Origin: Ophioderma brevispina
Taxonomy: Eukaryota > Echinodermata > Ophiuroidea > Amphilepidida > Ophiodermatidae
Direction of reading: 5' to 3'
Assembly (NCBI GenBank): GCA_023653785.1
Contig: JAMKCH010022281.1
Location: forward strand, 107,782 to 171,781
Length of the DNA stretch: 64,000 nucleotides
Below are positions 37,250 to 47,900 of the stretch, piece after piece; position 1 is the first letter of the stretch, and each line of letters opens with the position of its first letter. Position numbers and translations under genes: made by a program. The notes under the pieces are model-generated. The model worked only from the letters and a program-made list of their open reading frames with translations, made no database searches and was not told the origin of the DNA.

Positions 37250-38450
37250 TCTTTCTCAGCAGGAGTTGATGACGTCGTAACTGATCAGCTTTGTTTAACG
37301 CCGCTCCGGTACGTTGTTTGTATTCAACAATTCGGGCGGGCGGCGATAATGTGCGCTCTGTTATTAGAAGCTTGGTGAGCCCGAAAGCGCACGGCTGATT
37401 TCTTCGGGATCTTGGACATCGCGGTACCCGTATGACGCAGTGAAAAAACTGGTGGCACCACCCTTGAGTCTTTCCACAGCCGGTGGCAACGTTGTGCGCC
37501 CCATTTTCCGAACATAAAAAGTACAAGAGGGGGTCTGATCCAGGTTCTTGATTCGATCTTCGGCTCCGGGGTTTTTGCGGACTCATCTGTTAAGAAGTCA
37601 GTCGGCTGTCACCGCTGAATTCTTTTCACGGCCCCCCGGTGAGTAGGTATCAGCGTTCAACCGTTCAGGGCTAATAGATAGGGATCCGTAAAAATTGTTA
37701 GCAGTAATAAATGATGGTGGAACTTGTTGATGTGGTGCTCGATGTCACGGCGAGCCGCGAGATCCACGATCTTTCACGCCAGCGTTGTTGAAGGTGCATA
37801 CGCAGTAAAGTTTGAAACAGGCTCAGTGTACCATTCGGCATATGCGTACATTCTGAAGGGCCCTGGGTGGTAGGCTTGGTCGGCAGTCGATGGGTCGTTC
37901 AGCCAACCCAGTAATGACCCTGTACGGCACCATGCCTTCATCCAGAGAGCTAGGGGCGATTGCAGTCTATACTTCTTCCTGGCAAATTCCGTGAACCAGT
38001 TTGTGTCCCAGGCGGAATGGACTCTATCCAGCGGATGGTTTCGGATGTAATTGAACTTATGCCCTTTTTCTTCATGAGTTTCTGCAATCCATCTCTTTGG
38101 GTCGGTAGTCGGATTAGCACAAGAGATGCTACCAGACAAGACTTCAAAACGCGTTTTACCCATCCGCATTGCAAATCATCGGGTGTCGTAAAACCAGGAG
38201 GGTTTTTTAGGTCGACCAATAACATTGGCCGTTCGCCGGCCGAATTAAGACCCATCACCAGATGGATACCTAACCACGCGCGGATTTCGGAGGGCCACGA
38301 GGGTTAATCTTTATCACACTCTTCTCTCACCCGGATGTTTGTCCAGTCGGCGATCTCCTGGAAAAGAGATAAGAGAGAAAAACTCCGCAAAATAGGCCAG
38401 GGGACGCGGTCTCTTGGTCAGCGTCAAAGGTCGGTCCACTCGGCTAGTGT
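37250..38450 (-). pseudogene. piggyBac-family transposase, multiply frameshifted
   Basis: Read 3'-to-5', pieces occur in the family order: PLAYFAEFF (about 38376-38403), LFQEIADWTN, IRAWLGIHLVMGLN (38243-38288), WDTNWFTEFARKKYRLQSPL, SLDEGMVPYR (about 37920-37950) and FRMYAYAEWYTEPVSNFTAY (about 37800-37860). These correspond to the PLxYFxxFF start, the ExxxxLG(I/L)xxxMG block, the (S/I)DExM(V/I)PFxG block and the strand containing the first catalytic aspartate of DDE_Tnp_1_7. The pieces lie in at least two frames, and the first catalytic position reads E (AYAEW). The transposase would cut and paste the element at TTAA sites. Whether the frame breaks are decay or base-call errors cannot be told. 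Confidence 0.8.
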
Positions 38451-38459
38451 ACCGCGGAA

Positions 38460-39250
38460 CACGTGTAGTCGCACCGGTTTTAGGGGTCAAATGTGGCGTC
38501 ACATCCGAGATCGTATTAGAAGGGTCCTGCAATGTTCAATCGGTCCTCGCTTAGGGTCATTTTCTGCCTCGTATATGAACGCGGCACCCTTATGGCGGTG
38601 GGTGGCTTGAAGCGGGATCATTCAGATAAAAATCCTTTGATCCTATAGGCTAATTCAATGTCACTGGCTAAAGTCGGGTTACCAGGTTGGGTCGCGGTCA
38701 AAGCGAAGTTCATAACGGGTTGACCACATGTATCGGGAAAGAATCTATCTGGGGATTACAACGACGGAGTTGCTCCGCGTCTGGCAGATAGCCTTGCAAG
38801 ATGAGCTGATGCACCGGGCCTTTCCCCCGCTCTTTAGCCTTCTTTGGCATTGGTTTTGGCACAGCAGGTCGGGGAATAGTAAGAGCGCCGTCGCTGATGA
38901 AGTGGATGCGCCGGAGTCTGCTGCGCGCTTTGCGGCCCTAACCCGCCTCGTGTCGGGCAAGGATTCAGGGTGCCGGTCGGCTGTTCTTTGCTGCCGCCTA
39001 CCTTCCGGTATCACCGCGGCTCTTAGGCTTATTGCAGCCTTTTTCAGCTGTCTTTACCCACGAAGGTAAGAGTGTTCCTCGGTGGAGGACTCGGAAGGGC
39101 TTGTCGTCGTGTCCATTGCTAGACTGATACAGATCGCTGGCGAGCGCTCCTTTTAACCTTTTATTTCGCACGAATCATCAGTCGCACTTACCACGTGACG
39201 GTATCACGTGACAAAAAGGTATTGAGACGAAGAAAAAGAACAACAATTAA
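38460..39250. other. Interior of the large element, unassigned
   Basis: GC-rich. Long frames on opposite strands at 38.73-39.07 kb overlap each other; neither is recognised. Confidence 0.35.
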
Positions 39251-39252
39251 TT

Positions 39253-39362
39253 TACCCGAGTGGGGACTCGAACTGGAAATCCGAATCCTAAGCGGGTGGG
39301 TTTGGTGTAGCGTAGCGTCCGGTCTTCGGTCCATCGTCCTATCCATTGAGCCATCTGAGACT
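39253..39362 (-). tRNA. tRNA-like sequence inside the large element
   Basis: On the - strand, an A-box-like tggctcaatggatagga is followed about 75 bases later by agttcgagtcccc, a good B box. The two ends do not form a clean acceptor stem and the spacing is long for an intronless tRNA. It could be a decayed tRNA, an intron-containing tRNA-Arg-like gene or a SINE head. Confidence 0.45.
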
Positions 39363-39424
39363 ACCTGGAAACCGATTGCATTTTTATAATCTAATACCTG
39401 GGAATCAAAGTAACGGAAGTTAGT

Positions 39425-40335
39425 TACCGGTCATGATGGAAAACGGTTCTTTTCAACGTCCAAAAATTTTCCACAAGTGGACTGGAAACGGGTATTTTCA
39501 CACCAAAATCTCCCAAAGGACTACTTGCGGTGAAATTCAGATGGCGGCCGGCCTTTCAGTAAACTTAAGTGACTGGAAACGGACCTTTTCACCACCAAAA
39601 TTTTCTCCCCAAAGTTGACTACTTGCGGTGCAATTCAGATGCGGCCTGCCATTCAGTAAAATTCAGATGGGGCGGCCTTTCACCAAAAATGTCAATTTTT
39701 AAGATTTGACCACCTATCTAGATGTGAAAAATGGAACAAAGGTCCTCTTACAAAAATTTGACTAAGTCACTCTTGGAAAAAAACGACTACGTCCAGAGCG
39801 GACTACGGCCTCGGTCTTTAGCGGGGAAATTGGCCTAGTCCAACAGCATAGTCAGGGTGAAAAAAAAAATAAGTTCCAGAGCGGTCGCTTCCTTGATCTT
39901 TAGCCGGAAATCGCGGCGTACATTGCGTGTTTGTTTGTCAACGGGTTTCCGCTCAGGACTTTGAAAAAAATAAAATAAGTCCAGAGCGGACCACTGCCTC
40001 GCTATTTAACGGGAAATTTGCCCGAGATCCAACAGGCCATAGTTAAGGGTGCAAAAACAAAACTAATCCAGGCGGTCGGCTTCCTTGATCTGTAGCCGGA
40101 AATCGCGGCTACATGGGGGTAACTGGTAAGATCGCGACTTTTGAAAAAATAACTAAGTCCCAGGCGGACCCACGCCTCGGTATTGGCGGGAAATTGCCCT
40201 AGATCCAATAGCCATAGTTAAGGTGAAAAAAAAACTAAGTCCAGAGCGGGTAAGGATGCAAAAAAAAAACTAAGTCCAGAGCGGTAGGCTTCCAAGAGGG
40301 AAATCGCCGCTACCTGCGTGTAACTGGTTTCGTCC
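39425..40335 (+). repeat. Internal tandem blocks related to the arm array
   Basis: 39.43-39.68 kb has three copies of an actggaaacgg ... ttttcacc ... ttgcggtgaaattcagatgg unit. 39.78-40.33 kb has three to four copies of a unit with aaaactaagtccagagcgg, cttccttgatctttagccgg and aaatcgcggctacatg, a variant of the arm repeat. Confidence 0.75.
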
Positions 40336-40379
40336 GGACCTTGTCAATCTTTCAAAATCAACACTGCAGGTGCTAGACT

Positions 40380-40880
40380 AGGTAAGAGTAGACGTTCTGG
40401 TCCAGAACACCGCCCCAGACGCTGCAGCGGCTTTTTGGGCCTCGCGCATTGCTAATTGTTGTACACACTCAATGTAACGCACTACGAAAGCGTCCCTAGC
40501 AAAATCAAGATTTCACATACGGCACCCGTCCATTTTAGCTCTTCCAGCGGAGAGCCGCTCTCGTCAAAATCCACTACTAGTGGGTAAACGGCCGTCTGCC
40601 GGCTAGGCAAAAAATGTTTTGGCGCAAAACACTCTAGCCGCTCAGACCAAAACACGACCCGGGCCAGTGTCACGGATTTATACTCCCGATAGTATACGTT
40701 TGGTCCCCGACAGTGGGTCCAATTGGCACTTTCATTTCTACTGCGTCATACCTGAACCACGTCCGACCGGTGTGGGTCTGCGATTAGAAACCAGGCAGGC
40801 CGGCACTCTTTCATACATTATGTTTTTTCCTTCAAACCCTTTTTAAGTTGGTTTTGCGGAAAACGGAAGGGTGGCAACAT
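40380..40880 (+). repeat. Diverged same-sense pieces of the left non-array arm segment
   Basis: actcccgatagtatacgttt at about 40681 and ggttttgcggaaaacgg at about 40850 echo 34975 and 35148 in left-arm orientation. They are separated by unrelated DNA, suggesting an internal rearrangement. Confidence 0.5.
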
Positions 40881-40984
40881 TTTTGTAGTACGATCCGGGT
40901 GATTCCCGGGCGAAAGAAGTGGTGGCGAATACCGCCGATCCAAACTTAGCCGGCGTCCCCACCGGCCTCAGTGACAAGTAATTC

Positions 40985-42662
40985 TAGCCGGCCACGGCAG
41001 GTATACTTTTCAAAAATGAACTAATTAACGGTCCGCTCTGGACTTAACCGGGCCACGGCAGTAAAATTTAGCTGGGCCACGGCAGTGAAAAGTCACCTAG
41101 CCGGGCCCGGCAGGTAGCCTTTTCCCAAAAAGGAACTAAGTCCAGAGCGGACCGCTTCCATGGTCAGCGGAAAGTCGCCCAGATCTTTATGATCTTTCGG
41201 TGAAAAGTAACCCTAGCTGGGCCAACGGGAAAATCACATACTTATGTGACGGAGACAACCCAGTTAGAGTCCGCAAAAAAATGTTGGCCACCGTTCCGTT
41301 TCCAAGAAACCTATGTAGATAAGGTGTGGAAGGTTCATATCTAATGTTTTAGAGAGTGCGTATCATGCCTAGTTTTTTGACTAGCAAAACTCGCAACAGT
41401 AAGTCAGGTTTAAGTTACTGGACATCGTTATGAAGTTGCTCTAAGGATAGAGCGTGGCGTAGAGACCAGAACGTATTACTATAGGAGGGCTAGGGCATCT
41501 CGGAAATTCAAAAAAATAAACTAAGTCAGAATAAAAAACTAAGTCCAGATGTTTCGAAAAAAATCTAAGTCAGAGCGGACGACCGCTTCCTGTGTAGCGG
41601 AAAGTCGCCCTAGATCGTTTAGTGATCCTTTCAGTGAAAAAGGCACCTTGCCGGGCACACGGCAGTTAAAAGTCACTTAGACGGGCCACGGCAGGTAGAC
41701 TTTTCACAAATGAACAGTCCAGAGCGGACCGATTCCATGGTCAGCGGAAAGCTGCCCTAGATCTTTTAGTGATCTTCCCAGTGACAGGCACCTAGGCCGG
41801 GGCCACGGGAAGTTGAAAAGTCACTTAGCCGGGGCCACGGCAGGTAGAGACTTTCAAAAATGAACTAATTAAGTCCAGAGCGGACCCGCTTCCATGGTCA
41901 GCGGAAAGTCGACTTAGATCTTTAGTGATCTTTCAGTGACAAGGCACCTGCCGGCGCCACGGCAGGTAGACTTTCAAAACATGAAACGAGTCCAGAGCGG
42001 ACAGCTTTCATGGTCAGCGGAAAGTGCCCTAGATCTTTAGTGATCTTTCAGTGAAAGGCACCTTGCCGGGCCACGGCAGTGAAAAGCCCTTAGCGGGCCA
42101 ACGAAGGTAGACTTTTCAAAAATGAAAAGCCATGAGGGGACCGCTTCCAGGAGCGGGAAAGTCGCCCTAGATCGTTTAGTGACCTTTCAGTGAAAGCCAC
42201 CTTGCGGGCACGGCAGTGAAAAAGTCACTTAGCCGGCCAGGCAGTAGACTTTTCAAAAATAAATAAATCCAGAGCGGACCGCTTCCATGGTCAGAGGAAA
42301 GTCGCCCTAGATCGTTTAGTGACTTTTCAGTGACAAGGCACTAGCGGGCCAACGCAGTGAAAAGTCACTTAGCGGGCCACGGCAGCGAGATTTTTGCAGT
42401 AGCGGACCATTCAGTGGTCAGCTACAAAATCACTATAGATCTACTAGCGAAAGTTGGGTGGAAAAAAAACTAAGTTCAGGTTCAGAAAAAAAACTAAGTC
42501 CCGAGCGGACCGATCCTTGCTCAGCGGAAAGTCGCCCTAGAACTTTTGGTTTGACTGAGTGAAACGTCACCTAGCCGGCCCACGGTATGTAGACTTTCAA
42601 AAATGGAACTAAGGCAGAGCGTAACAGCTTCCTTAGTATTTACCGGAAAGTGGCCGCTAGAC
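40985..42662 (+). repeat. Right-arm tandem array (about eight units) with inverted segment
   Basis: Units begin near 41138, 41570, 41717, 41872, 41990, 42125, 42268 and 42495. Spacing of 118-155 bases depends on whether the ggccacggcag module occurs once or twice. The non-array segment lies at about 41270-41510. Many units differ by single-base indels. Confidence 0.85.
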
Positions 42663-42968
42663 TTAAGAATTGTGGTGTGGCTGAAAGCCTTCGCATGTAC
42701 GGTGGTTGGCTGGCCGCGATGATCGGCTGATGGAGAAGCATTTGCCCCAAAATTTGAAAAAGTGGGTAAAAGGGGTTTTAGGGACGTAAGGATATATATT
42801 ATGATCAGAGGTGTAACAGTGTACGCACATTACCACATTGTAAAGTAATTTTTTATAAGTGGCCATAGGCCTATCATGCGGTACCGCTAGGCGACCTCTT
42901 GAATTAATATATATTGTACAGGCGCCACCTATATAGCTTTATGACCTCAAAAGTTGTTTCTAAAGCCG

Positions 42969-43040
42969 TGTAGGACTCGTGGTGTAGATGGTTAACACGC
43001 GTGTCAGTACGCAAGTGACCCGGGTCGTCCAGGGAGTGCT
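42969..43040 (+). tRNA. tRNA-like head of a possible SINE
   Basis: tggtgtagatggttaacacgc fits an RNA polymerase III A box of SINE/tRNA type. The B-box position reads gggtcgtcca, which is degenerate. A T run follows at about 43060. Confidence 0.4.
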
Positions 43041-43044
43041 CTTT

Positions 43045-44750
43045 GAGCTTTCTGCTTCTTTGATCTTTTTTTTTCCATTTGGACTTGGTCTTCTGATACG
43101 GCCTATGGCACTAATAAAAAATTATTTAAAATGTGGTAATGTGCGGACCCTTTAGCACTCATGATTCTATTAACTAATATATATCTATATAATATTATTA
43201 TATAGCCTTCATCCCGAGTCAATTTTTAGAGTTACTCTAATTTAATCCGAAAATGATTTGAACCAGAGCAATAATGGGGCAAAACTATTAGCATACAATG
43301 TATACTGAGGTTAATTTCTATTAATTACAAATTTACACATTTCATAGGTATCGGGTAATTTCTGACCTTTCGCCCCACGATACTTTGACAATTATCACCT
43401 AAGCTATAGCTTTTAACGACGTCCGTAGCTTGTCCAACTATACATTATATTAATTTATGGTGTACAAATCAGCCAAATCTAGAGATACGTATCCGATAAT
43501 CTTACCAAGGGGCTCAGTTCAGTGAACCTTGAAGTGGGAAACATTATTAAAGCAGTGACCATGGATGTTCTGGACAAAATGATACTAAAATCCAGGTTGC
43601 GTATTGCTCAAATACCTGTGAATGAAGCTATGAACTGCGCCATGGGAATTAAGATTTCATTAGCTCATATTGTTACATAGATCCCTTACGGCCCTAAATG
43701 ACTACACCCCACGACGATTACCGCACAATAGGTAGCGTTATTTGATGTTGTTGCTCGAGGAGCACTTCCCTGTAAACCACCAAGGTAGGGCTCCGCTCCG
43801 TGATTTGTTAAAAGTGCAACAACTGCCATTTGGGGATTTCAGGGATATGAAGGTTTCACCTTCGTTTTGTTTCTGTTCCAACCCTTATGACATTCGTGTT
43901 CATCTGCCTTGTTTTCTAGGCAACCCATCTCAACCAGTTGTTTTGTTTAAAATAATGGCAGGTTACGCGTTTGGGTAAATTTACAAGGACTACTTTGTAT
44001 ATGGGTAATGAGACGCGATATAGCAGTAAATGATTTACACAAAATAATACAGTTCGGAGGTTCCACGTTTGTCAGTACCTCATACGTTAAGGTAGTAGAG
44101 ATACAAGCGAGTATTCATTTCACAGGGCTGGGAATGTGACAGGAATTGGGCACCACCAACATGAACGTCTGCGGTGGTGCATTTTTTAAAGAGGAATCAT
44201 TAAAACGAAAAATAAATGTGCTACTGATATCGCTTATAAGTCGGTTTAAAGTGGACTTTTGTTATGGACAAATGGCAAAATCCGGGCGCCGTTTGACTAC
44301 ACATGATCAATGCATGAGAACTTAGACTCCATCCAAACGTGGTTAAGTTTACTCAGTTAGTAGGGAGGAGATCACAAGCTAGTATTTCTCAGCGGCCTAT
44401 AATAATCGCAGTACAAATTATTATGGGCTATCAAGGAAAGATGCAAATTTGAATTAAGGGATTTTAGAAAAAAGGCTATAATAACGCAAGTTCAATAAAA
44501 ATTCAAGGGCGGAGGTCACTTTGCTGAAAAATTCTGAACCTATTTACACCAAATATGCTATTTATCAAAGTTTAGAATCGGAAGACCAATCCCCGTATAC
44601 TAGGTAATCGTCATTGAGACCCTGATGATTGGTCAGTCGAGTTCGCCCGATAGTACGCCTTATAACGCTACCATGGCTAGCATGTTCAAGCTATGCAGGT
44701 CAAGTACTACGGTGATAGGGCACACTGAGGATTGGTTTGCCTCCTTCTAT
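43045..44750. other. No recognised feature (TA-rich run near 43176-43205)
   Basis: No exon was recognised. The downstream flank of the UNC93-like gene should include its 3' UTR at the upper end of this stretch. Confidence 0.35.
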
Positions 44751-44756
44751 TATTTA

Positions 44757-44956
44757 CTATCTATTTCTAATTGCAAATTCAGTCACAAAATATCCAGTCA
44801 TCCCAACCAAAAGTACGCCAAGCAGAATGTAGAGTTTAACCCAAACACACAAAAAGTTGCTGTAGGCGAAAGCAAAGGTGAAACCGACGGACTCCCAGAG
44901 GCGATAGTTGGAGAACGCGGCTTCCTGAGTATACATGAATAGTACTCCATAATATG
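44757..44956 (-). CDS. UNC93-like last exon
   Basis: Acceptor ttcttacag, then 200 bases ending in TAG. The phase-1 junction gives ...QTQIN-AYYGVLF, exactly the family's continuation. It encodes EAAFSNYRLWESVGFTFAFA, FLCVWVKLYILLGVLLVG and ends FAIRNR. It contains the last two transmembrane segments. Confidence 0.95.
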
Positions 44957-47900
44957 CTGTAAGAAAATAGATCATTATATATGGTATGTTAATTCATATA
45001 AAATCCTAACTGAAGTGTTTTTCATAAAATCGCTGTGAATCCTTGGAAGTTTATTCGGTTAGCTTTAGGCAAATAAAATCACACGCGACTACTTTAGACT
45101 ATGGGACATGTCCTTTCATGCCATTGTTTCGTATTGCCCCTAAGTAGGGGGGGGGGGGGACCAAGTGTAAATTCATAATAAATTATTAAAATCTTATAAC
45201 CGTATGTTCCCGCAAATAAAACTGGCACATTTTCTTGAAAAGGAATAAAATGTCGCCTCAATTTCATTTCCCCAAATCAGTGAGTAATGGATACACTAGA
45301 CAAAACAATGGAGTTAAAGATATTCAACTATCGGACCGGTGTGCGATGAAGAAAAGCACTTCAGATTCCTTTTCAACTGGGAGTACAGGGCCATTGTTAT
45401 ATTGTCTCGCAGTTGAAAAAGATTTCAGGTGCTATCACCTCTCTGATTTAGACAGTATTTTTTTCTTGACGTAAGCACAGAATACTTATCCTCATTCACA
45501 AATAAGTAAATCTCGAGCTTCTATAGTGCGTGTTCAATCAACTTTGGGCGTATTTTTCATCATTTATTCGCAAAGGAAGAAAGATGAACAAAAATCATGC
45601 CCAACAAGTTGCTGAGCAAGCTTTTACCTAACAACTTTGTGTAGAACCAAAATCCGAAACCTATTGCTTAACATCATTTCTATTCAGTTTACCGCATTTT
45701 CAGAAGAAAACTTAGTTTCAACGACCTATATTATAATGTAAGCTGCTTAGTTATTTGAAAGAGGACGGTTAATTGGTTACTCAACCCGAATCGTGGAGGT
45801 GATAACACCTGGAATATTTTCAACTGCGTGGCAATATATAGCAATGGCTCCGCATACCGGGCCGATTGTTGAATATCTTTAGCTCATGGTTTACTGAAGT
45901 CTATACTCCATTAGTCACTGATATTTGAAAAAAGAAATTGGGGTGGCATTTTATTCATTTTCAAGAAAATGTGCCAGTTTTATGCGCGGGAACAGACAGT
46001 TAATGATTTTAATAATTTATTATGAATTTACAGTTGGTTTTCCACTACCCCTCCCCCCTTTTTTAGGGGCACTACGAAATTTGTTATACAGTTGGTTATT
46101 TGGTCTACGTCTTGTAGTGTACTTTAGGCGCTGCCATATTGACATTACGTAATGCTAAAGTGGACGTGGACGATGTCAATCACCGAAACGGCGATCTTCA
46201 TGTTGATGACCTTGGTCATTGGTTATATGCCATACTACTGGCAGGAGCTTTGGCTATTAAGCTTGAGGGTGAGGTGCAGAGAAAAAATGGTGATTTTTGC
46301 AATTTGCTTTCTTGTATAACTTTTGTTCCCGAACTTCCCCTCCATATTATTGTAGCTATGGTGTTTATCTTCCGGGTCAAGTTATTTAACCTTACACCCT
46401 GAATGCCTTACTCTCTCCTACTCATTCTTACCTGTTGAAGGATCTAAAATATCCGGGAACCGAGTATCATGATTATGGTAATGGTGATCCCCTGTGGTCA
46501 CGAGCGATTAAAATATTCGTATTTTAGTTATTCGCCTAAGCTTACTGATAAGCTCTCTTCAGAGTTACAACCACAATACACTATGCCATTAAGTTACCGT
46601 TTATTTGTGTTTGCCAAATTGCGTCTGTGAGTCCCCAAACACCTGCCAGAACAAAGAGCACGGCGATATTTTCTGCCTGTGGATACCACGTGAGAAGCAC
46701 AGCTATCAGTGTGATGTGTACAATGGCGGCAAAAGCAAAGAGCGGAATTCGACCTGTGTATTTCTCAACTTGTCCCGATAGAAAAGAACACGGAGCGTCT
46801 GTGATGCCGTAACAAATCATGACGTAGCCCACCCATGCTACGCCAACGGTGCATGTGACGTATGACTGTCAAAAATGAAATAAAAACAGCCAGTCAATTA
46901 TCATAGCATAATTAGGTTATAGCACCATTTCTGTTCTTGATCCACTCGTTTGCCTTTTCAATTTAAATATGGATCACGGATTCTTTGAAGACTGTTGTTT
47001 CAGAGACACAAATTGGAACTGATCTTCAAGTATTAATCATGAAATCCATTGTTGAATACTTGTTCATATTCGGTGTACTGCATTATATAATATCGTCAAA
47101 GTATACAATACATGCTCCAGCATTCTTGAGACACCAAAATTTCAACCACTTCTGGTAAAATCTGGGGATCATGGGGACGAGACTTCATAGACAGCTATGG
47201 ACCGTTACACATACTAGGGAAAGTTGCACATATCTTGAAGGTCTCTGGTTTAATACTCAATAGGATCACATGATGAAATTTAGTCAGAGACTTAATATTG
47301 GATTTAATTTGTAAGAGAAGTATTGACTAAACGTATATCGCAAGCCATTATAAAGGGCCATTAAGGTATTGCCGAAAACGCGTTTGCACATTTCAGCAAC
47401 GCGTTCGAGAAAGTAGCAACGCGTTGGGCGTCGGCCAATTAGAATGACGAATTTCTGGGAAGTATTTCAAAATTGACCCACAAAGCTTTGCCAAAGTATA
47501 TAGCAATGCGTTGTGGAAAAACACAACCGTTGCACGCCTAACGCGTGCCGACCTTCACAACGCGTTGCGAAGGTGCACAAGCCATAAGGGTCAAACGTAT
47601 TGCCGCAACGCGTTGATGAAAAGCAGCAAACGCGTTGCGACATTCGGCAACGCGTTGCGGCCTCGGCTCGATCAAATTATGAATATCTGTGAACGTTATT
47701 TTCTAAAAATAGATCCCACAAGCGTTGCGGTAATGTACGTTAGACCCTTATGGCCTCACAACGCGTTGAAGCCTACACAACGAGTGCGAGATTCACAAAC
47801 GCGTTGAAAAACTTGCACAACGCGTTGCGAAGAGTAATAAGGGTAATAACGTATTGCTGCAACGCGTTGTGAAGGTCGCAACGCGTTGTGAGATTTATAT

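Larger units (their letters stand above)
33990..42662. mobile_element. Large piggyBac-type element with inverted tandem-repeat arms
   Basis: Left arm (about 34.0-35.2 kb) and right arm (about 41.0-42.66 kb) are inverted relative to each other. Both contain arrays of a 118-155 bp unit (key blocks tccagagcggaccgcttcc, cagcggaaagtcgccctaga, ggccacggcag, agacttttcaaaaatgaac) plus a shared non-array segment of about 250 bp. Between them lie a second, GC-rich tandem array, a broken transposase on the - strand, a tRNA-like sequence and extra array blocks at 39.4-40.3 kb. Exact outer ends and target duplication cannot be fixed; a TTAA occurs in cttaag at about 42661-42666. Foldback-type elements have tandemly repeated inverted arms; combination with a piggyBac-family transposase is inferred here from co-location. 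Confidence 0.7.

Noticed and set aside
38728..39069. 113-codon + frame and 89-codon - frame over the same bases
   Set aside because: Mutually overlapping, no recognisable motif; high GC makes long chance frames likely.
47040..47100. Possible missing UNC93-like mini-exon on the - strand (EYEQVFNNG after a tgcag)
   Set aside because: Resembles the expected ExEQxFxxG segment only loosely, and no GT donor precedes the in-frame stop.
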